In this document: in pieces, positions 14,722-18,466 of the stretch
Position numbering within the stretch: position 1 is the stretch's first letter
How the letters are laid out: each line of letters begins with the position of its first letter
Source: Acidobacteriota bacterium
GTDB taxonomy: Bacteria > Acidobacteriota > Terriglobia > Terriglobales > Acidobacteriaceae
Assembly: GCA_021781075.1 (NCBI GenBank)
Contig: JAJXXN010000025.1
Span: 1 to 18,466, forward strand
Length of the DNA: 18,466 bases
Direction of reading: 5' to 3'
Notes under the pieces: model-generated
The model's input: the letters and a program-made list of their open reading frames with translations, nothing else
Database searches by the model: none
What the model was told of the DNA's origin: nothing
Made by a program: the position numbers and the translations under genes

Positions 14722-15237
14722 TCAGCGCACGTCCTGCGTGCAGTTGGTGCCACCGGCCGGGTCCTGCTTCAAGTTGCCGTAGGAATCCAGGCAAAAGCCC
14801 AATGTGCCGGTCTTGCCCACGTTCTCAGGAACCGCGGTGACCGTATAGCTTGTAATCTTCTCCTGGTTGTTGACCGTGACCTTGGTGCAATTGGCAATGG
14901 TTAAGAGTTAGCCGTCCTTGTCGCCACTCGCAAGGTCGGGCTTGATGAGCATCGCACTTGTCGGCGTCGGCTGGCCCTGGCTGGGGTCGCCACCGAGCGC
15001 AGTCAGCGAGCAGGCATAGCCGTTGATCGGGTAAGTCTGGCTGTAGAGTTGCTCGGCCTGCTGGATCGTCTGGATCGACTTCTTCGCCGAAAGCTCGTGG
15101 ACATTGCGGAAGATCGCCTGCGTGGTTGGAATCGCGATCAGCATCAGGATGGTGATGATCGCCATCACGATGAGCAATTCCATCAGCGTAAAGCCGTTGT
15201 TACGGCGGCGGGCGCGGTTCTTGGCATTCATCTTCAT
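14722..15237 (-). pseudogene. Type IV prepilin gene interrupted by an in-frame TAA
   Basis: The ATG at 15237 has AAGAGG nine bases upstream. A short positively charged leader ends in NNG, followed by FTLMELLIVMAIITILMLIA, the class III prepilin signal with cleavage before Phe and Glu at mature position 5. The frame then reads pilin-like sequence (YACSLTALGGDPSQGQ) up to LIKPDLASGDKDG and a TAA at 14910-14908. The same frame continues open for 61 codons beyond that stop to a TGA at 14724-14722. That continuation is clearly pilin-like: LLTIANCTKVTVNN, then ITSYTVTAVPENVG and GTLGFCLDSYGNL, then GGTNCTQDVR, with three Cys that could pair with the upstream one. So one substitution, sequencing error or readthrough codon separates the two halves. 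As read, the product would be a 109-aa truncated pilin. Confidence 0.85.
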
Positions 15238-15347
15238 AATTTCAGGCCTCTTTGGCGCAGGTGGCAAAACGCACACCCCGCCAATGGCATCCTACAACCT
15301 TATAGACGTGGATGGGAAGTGCCCCGCTCATGCCCGCCGAGTGTGCT

Positions 15348-15893
15348 TTAACGCGCTGATTCAGCCGCATCGAGGCTGGTCTCGGTGGAAAACCCCAGCA
15401 TGGAAAAAAACTGCTCAACCATCTCCCGCACCTCGCCTGCCGTCCTGCTGGTCATGGCAAGCTGCAGGGGGCTGCCATGCATTTCCGATGCGGCGATAAA
15501 ATTCCTCGGCGAACGCAAAATCGCAACGCACTTCTCCGGCCGGTAGGTGCAACTGGCCAGGTCCGCAATGGACTGGTTCACAGACGGCGTCACAAAAACC
15601 GTGCGCGGCGGCGCCATGCGGTCCATCAGGCAAAATATTTCCAGCTTCGACTCGAGTTCATCCGGGACGCAATCAATGGCCAGGTCCGCGGTCGAAAGCG
15701 CATCTTCCAGCGTCGTGACAAAATTCACCAGTGGCAGGGCAGCCGCATTGAGTTGTGTGCGCAGCTCCTCCTGCGCGTGGCGCAGGTTGAGCGGCATCAC
15801 GTCCTCAAGAAAAACCCGGCAGCCGGACTCCGCTGCGCGTACCGCAAGCCAGCGGCCCAGCGGGCCTGCCCCAATGATGGCAACAGTGAGCAA
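15348..15893 (-). CDS. Stand-alone NAD-binding domain, 3-hydroxyacyl-CoA dehydrogenase family
   Basis: 181-aa protein with the Rossmann motif VAIIGAGPLGRWLA (GxGxxG at residues 8-13), an acidic residue closing the second strand (VFLEDV), and the 3HCDH N-domain pattern ADLAIDCVPDELESKLEIF followed by PPRTVFVTPSVNQSIADLA. The C-terminal helical domain of true 3-hydroxyacyl-CoA dehydrogenases (another ~100 residues) is absent, and the catalytic His-Glu pair is not evident: HF of the usual HFFNP stretch is replaced by LRSPRNF. It is probably a structural or regulatory relative and not a beta-oxidation enzyme. The start is TTG (15893-15891) with GGGG nearby, 14 bases after the previous gene's stop, suggesting one operon with the small gene upstream. 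Confidence 0.7.
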   Translation of the reverse strand: MLTVAIIGAGPLGRWLAVRAAESGCRVFLEDVMPLNLRHAQEELRTQLNAAALPLVNFVTTLEDALSTADLAIDCVPDELESKLEIFCLMDRMAPPRTVFVTPSVNQSIADLASCTYRPEKCVAILRSPRNFIAASEMHGSPLQLAMTSRTAGEVREMVEQFFSMLGFSTETSLDAAESAR

Positions 15894-15907
15894 AAGAACC
15901 CCGCGGT

Positions 15908-16111
15908 CTAACGCGCCTCGAGTGCGGCGAGAACTTCAGTGGCGCTCGGGTGCGCGGCCTTCAGGTGATCGCTCACGCGGGCGCGCTCCTCTTCATTGAG
16001 CGTGGGAATGAGCGAGAGGATGCGGCGCAGGGTCACGGAAACATCGTCGATATAGTTCATGAGGCGAATGGCTTCACCGGAGAGTGGCATGACTTTCCCT
16101 TTCTCATCCAT
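15908..16111 (-). CDS. Small helical protein of unknown function
   Basis: A 67-aa protein from ATG 16111, or 60 aa from ATG 16090. The second start has AAGGG six bases upstream and a TACAAT element (16115-16110) at a suitable distance, so it may be the real one. The sequence is mostly helical and charged (LMNYIDDVSVTLRRILSLI, then LNEEERARVSDHLKAAHPS). No cysteines, signal peptide or recognised domain. It sits 23 bases after the DUF2059 gene and 14 bases before the dehydrogenase-like gene, so co-transcription is likely. Composition is typical of a real protein and the frame is better than its shadows. Confidence 0.6.
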   Translation of the reverse strand: MDEKGKVMPLSGEAIRLMNYIDDVSVTLRRILSLIPTLNEEERARVSDHLKAAHPSATEVLAALEAR

Positions 16112-16134
16112 TGTATCGTTTGGCGGCGCAAGTC

Positions 16135-16722
16135 TTATTTCTGCGGCTGGTCCTTCGGCGCCTCTGCCGGCTGCTGGGTCGTGCGCAGATACTCAGGGTG
16201 GTCGGCCGCGATGGACTGCGTGACCTCACCGCCGATTTTTTCGCTCAACTGCATCAGGCCCGCGCCCATCTCCGCCTGGATGTCAGGGATCTCATCATTG
16301 AGCTTCTGCCGCAGCGCCTCGGGGACCTGCGGCGTCTTGTTCTGCGCAAGGTCCCGGTACATCCGGCTCAGTGCGTCCAATTCATCCGCGGAAAAATGCT
16401 GCTCGTAGATCGAAACCACCACATTGAGAAAATCATCAATGTTCACGCGCTCATGCATGCGCCGCGACCACTCGTCCACAAAAGCCTGGTCCAGGCCCGG
16501 ATGCTCCTGCACCAGCTTTTCCCGGCCATTCTCAATCATGGCCTCGATGTTCTGCTCCAGAATCTTGCGCGTGCCCATCTCTTCCAAAAGGTTCATTGCC
16601 TTCTGGCGCAGCGCCGTGGCCGCCACTGTCGGCGCGGCCGCAGTGCTTTGCGCCCCTTGCGCGCCAAGGCTGAAGCCAAAAACCAATACAAGTGCGCAGA
16701 TAAAAATCCCGATTCGATTCAT
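16135..16722 (-). CDS. DUF2059-type exported protein
   Basis: 195-aa protein with a signal peptide (MNRIGIFICALVLVFGFSLG, cleavage near AQG-A at 21-24). The body resembles DUF2059: a helical region ending in VVSIYEQHFSADELDALSRMYRD and then the segment PQVPEALRQKLND, the family's hallmark of a Y..HF...EL..L..FY-like helix followed by a short PxV.......K helix. The C-terminus is a Pro/Gln-rich tail (TTQQPAEAPKDQPQK). Function of the family is unknown; a periplasmic or envelope location is predicted. It is 60 bases downstream of malQ. Confidence 0.75.
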   Translation of the reverse strand: MNRIGIFICALVLVFGFSLGAQGAQSTAAAPTVAATALRQKAMNLLEEMGTRKILEQNIEAMIENGREKLVQEHPGLDQAFVDEWSRRMHERVNIDDFLNVVVSIYEQHFSADELDALSRMYRDLAQNKTPQVPEALRQKLNDEIPDIQAEMGAGLMQLSEKIGGEVTQSIAADHPEYLRTTQQPAEAPKDQPQK

Positions 16723-16782
16723 TCCAAGTGTCCCGCTTTTTTGACCACATCCCAGAGTACACCCTCACCAACGACGACGCGC

Positions 16783-18300
16783 TCAGGCCAGCGGGTCGTT
16801 ATCACGGTCGGTGACCTCGGTGAGCGCGCAAAGCCGCGCGGCTAACTCCGGTGTGAATGCACCCTGCGGCGCGCGCCAACTCCAGTTGCCCGCGGGGATG
16901 GCCGGGGTATTCATGCGCGCGAAGGAATCCAGCTCGAGCAAATCCTGAGCCGGCACCATGGCAATCGAGGCGACGCTCGCCATAGCGGCTCGAATCAACG
17001 GCCACACCGGGCGTTCACCCACCGGGCCAAACAGCGTTTCAACCGACTGGCGCTCCGTGATGGAAGCCGAGTTCCACCAGCCCAGCGTGGTGTCGTTGTC
17101 GTGCGTTCCGGTATAGACAACGGTCCATGGGTCGTAAAAATGGGGCAGATGGTTGTGCGCCTCCGGGTTGCTGAATCCAAATTGCAGCACCTTCATGCCG
17201 GGCAGTTCCAGTTCCTCGCGCAATTGCTCCACTTCCTCGGTGATAACGCCCAGGTCTTCGGCAACCAAAGGCAGCGGGCCGAGCGCCGCCTCCAAGGCGC
17301 GGAAGAGCGCCGCGCCGGGCCCCTGCACCCACTCCCCCTTCACCGCGGTTTTCTCCTCCGCAGGAATCGCCCAGTAGGCCTCGAAGCCGCGGAAATGGTC
17401 GAGTCGGATCAAGTCATAAAGGTCGCATGCGCGGCGCATCCGTGCCGCCCACCACGCATAGCCGCTCTTCGCCAACAGATCCCAACGGTAAAGCGGGTTT
17501 CCCCAGCGCTGCCCGGTTGGCGAAAAATAATCCGGCGGGACCCCGGCAACGCGAACCGGCTGCAAGTGCTCGTCCAGTTCGAAGAGCATCGGGTTCACCC
17601 AGACGTCAGCCGAATCCATGTTGACGAAGATCGCCACATCGCCCAGGATGCGCACGCCAGCCTGCGCGGCCAGAACGCGCAGTGTGCGCCATTGCAGGTC
17701 AAAGGCAAATTGCAAAACCTGTTCCACGGCAATGGCGCGCACATGGGTCGCCCTTGCCTCCGCGATTGCCGCGCTCTTGCGATGGCGAAGCGCCTCAGGC
17801 CACGTTGTCCAAGCCCCGGTATGGAAGTGACGGCGCAGCACCGCGTAGAGGGCATAATCATCCAGCCAATAACTCTCCGCCGTGCAGAAGGCCACAAAGG
17901 AATTCCACTGCTCGCTCATGGCCGGGGAATGAGGCGCGTGCTCCAGGAAATTCGCCGCCGCCTCCATCAACAGCGGCAGCTTGCGCGCCTCCACCACGTC
18001 GTAATCCACATTTCCCGCGGCAGCCAACTCATCCGCAATCCGGTCGGCCCCGATCCATCCCCATTGCGCCAAAAACTCCAGGCTCACCAGCAGCGTGTTC
18101 CCGGCAAAGGCGGAGGAGCCGGCATACGGCGAGTTGCCAAAGCTGGTGGGTGAAAGCGGCAGGACCTGCCAGATGTGCTGCTTCGCTGAACGGAGAAAAT
18201 CAACAAACGCGTAAGCTGCCGGGCCCAAATCGCCAATGCCACCGGGCGACGGCAGCGAGGTGATGTGCAGCAGGACTCCCGAGGATCGTTCAAATTGCAT
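16783..18300 (-). CDS. malQ: 4-alpha-glucanotransferase (amylomaltase, GH77)
   Basis: 505-aa cytoplasmic enzyme that transfers alpha-1,4-glucan segments between maltodextrins in glycogen/maltose metabolism. The N-terminus RSSGVLLHITSLPSPGGIGDLG is the standard GH77 opening, followed by WQVLPLSPTSFGNSPYAGSS. The catalytic residues are visible: nucleophile D301 (IRLDHFRGF), acid/base E348 (LVAEDLGVIT) and the third Asp D401 (GTHDND). The family's VPPDYFSPTGQRWGNPLY loop is intact. Length is normal for bacterial amylomaltases. The ATG at 18300 is preceded by GGGGAGGG about eight bases upstream. A terminator lies between it and the previous gene, so it probably has its own promoter. Confidence 0.97.
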   Translation of the reverse strand: MQFERSSGVLLHITSLPSPGGIGDLGPAAYAFVDFLRSAKQHIWQVLPLSPTSFGNSPYAGSSAFAGNTLLVSLEFLAQWGWIGADRIADELAAAGNVDYDVVEARKLPLLMEAAANFLEHAPHSPAMSEQWNSFVAFCTAESYWLDDYALYAVLRRHFHTGAWTTWPEALRHRKSAAIAEARATHVRAIAVEQVLQFAFDLQWRTLRVLAAQAGVRILGDVAIFVNMDSADVWVNPMLFELDEHLQPVRVAGVPPDYFSPTGQRWGNPLYRWDLLAKSGYAWWAARMRRACDLYDLIRLDHFRGFEAYWAIPAEEKTAVKGEWVQGPGAALFRALEAALGPLPLVAEDLGVITEEVEQLREELELPGMKVLQFGFSNPEAHNHLPHFYDPWTVVYTGTHDNDTTLGWWNSASITERQSVETLFGPVGERPVWPLIRAAMASVASIAMVPAQDLLELDSFARMNTPAIPAGNWSWRAPQGAFTPELAARLCALTEVTDRDNDPLA

Positions 18301-18337
18301 AGGCTACCCTCCCCGGCACTTTGGCCAATTCAAAACG

Positions 18338-18343
18338 ATTATC
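18338..18343 (-). promoter_or_regulatory. Candidate -10 element for malQ
   Basis: Minus-strand GATAAT (18343 to 18338) would start transcription near 18331 and give a leader of about 30 bases to the malQ ATG. It lies between the upstream terminator and malQ, which therefore needs a promoter here. No matching -35 hexamer is seen. Confidence 0.35.
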
Positions 18344-18369
18344 CCACCCGCGCCGGCTTATCGCGGCGC

Positions 18370-18407
18370 AAAAAGAAACCGGCCCGGGACCGTCGGTCCC
18401 GGGCCGG
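18370..18407 (-). terminator. Strong intrinsic terminator
   Basis: A 13-bp perfect stem (18379-18391 with 18395-18407, core GGCCCGGGACC/GGTCCCGGGCC) closes a 3-base loop. On the minus strand it is followed by TTTCTTTTTG (18378-18369). It sits 15 bases after the stop of the partial gene at the window edge and should end that transcript before malQ. Confidence 0.88.
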
Positions 18408-18421
18408 GTCCATCGCACTGC

Positions 18422-18466
18422 TTAGCCCTTGGGCGCCTTGCCGGGCAGTGCCGGCGTGCTGTCGTC
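18422..18466 (-). CDS. C-terminal fragment of an unidentified gene
   Basis: The last 14 codons and TAA stop (18424-18422) of a minus-strand gene running in from beyond the window: DDSTPALPGKAPKG. The call rests on the open frame and on the strong terminator directly downstream. The Pro/Gly/Lys-rich tail gives no hint of function. Confidence 0.55.
   Translation of the reverse strand, partial: DDSTPALPGKAPKG

Noticed and set aside
13579..14904. 441-aa open frame on the plus strand spanning the M16 peptidase end, LolA and the pilin tail
   Set aside because: It crosses three well-supported genes, shows no domain and is built of Arg/Pro/Ala-rich sequence. Not a real fusion.
15238..15347. Sigma-54 promoter for the pilin gene
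   Set aside because: GG and GC dinucleotides occur near the right place but not with the required -24/-12 spacing, so no such promoter is claimed.

Overview
The window is a GC-rich stretch of a Gram-negative genome: it encodes LolA, a lipobox lipoprotein, an outer-membrane-type barrel and several signal peptides. The mix of genes (a type IVa pilin with a disulfide-type C-terminus, a split b6-type cytochrome b, an RlmN and an M16 peptidase of this style) suggests an Acidobacteriota-like organism. That placement is an inference; no rRNA or other marker gene is present.

Positions 2-1057 (+) hold the 3' part of a membrane sensor histidine kinase, followed by a hairpin terminator. From 10062 down to 1204 (-) runs a tightly packed eight-gene respiratory operon. 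In order it encodes a periplasmic cupredoxin, a cytoplasmic GltD-like FAD/iron-sulfur oxidoreductase, a Rieske protein, cytochrome b (b6-like half), cytochrome b C-terminal half (subunit IV-like), a membrane-anchored octaheme cytochrome c, an Ig-like/cytochrome c lipoprotein, and a monoheme cytochrome fused to a predicted outer-membrane barrel that resembles the Cyc2 iron oxidases. Four successive gene pairs overlap by one to four bases or have a 3-base gap, so this is very probably one transcription unit. Its products span cytoplasm, inner membrane, periplasm and outer membrane, so it reads as a complete electron path between the cell surface and the quinone/cytoplasmic redox pools. This is the most notable system here. 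A perfect Crp/Fnr-type palindrome (10261-10280) sits upstream.

The 484-bp region 10063-10546 separates the operon from a divergent TlpA/ResA-type thioredoxin (10547-11392, +), which could serve cytochrome c maturation. Its stop codon overlaps the stop of a convergent rlmN (12594-11389, -). An M16 zinc peptidase (12663-13946, +) is divergent from rlmN.

From 14002 to the window end all genes are on the minus strand: a LolA-like carrier (TTG start), a type IV prepilin gene interrupted by an in-frame TAA, a stand-alone 3-hydroxyacyl-CoA dehydrogenase NAD-binding domain, a 60-67 aa unknown protein, a DUF2059 periplasmic protein, the 4-alpha-glucanotransferase malQ, a strong terminator, and the last 14 codons of a further gene. 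No tRNA, rRNA, CRISPR array or insertion sequence was seen.
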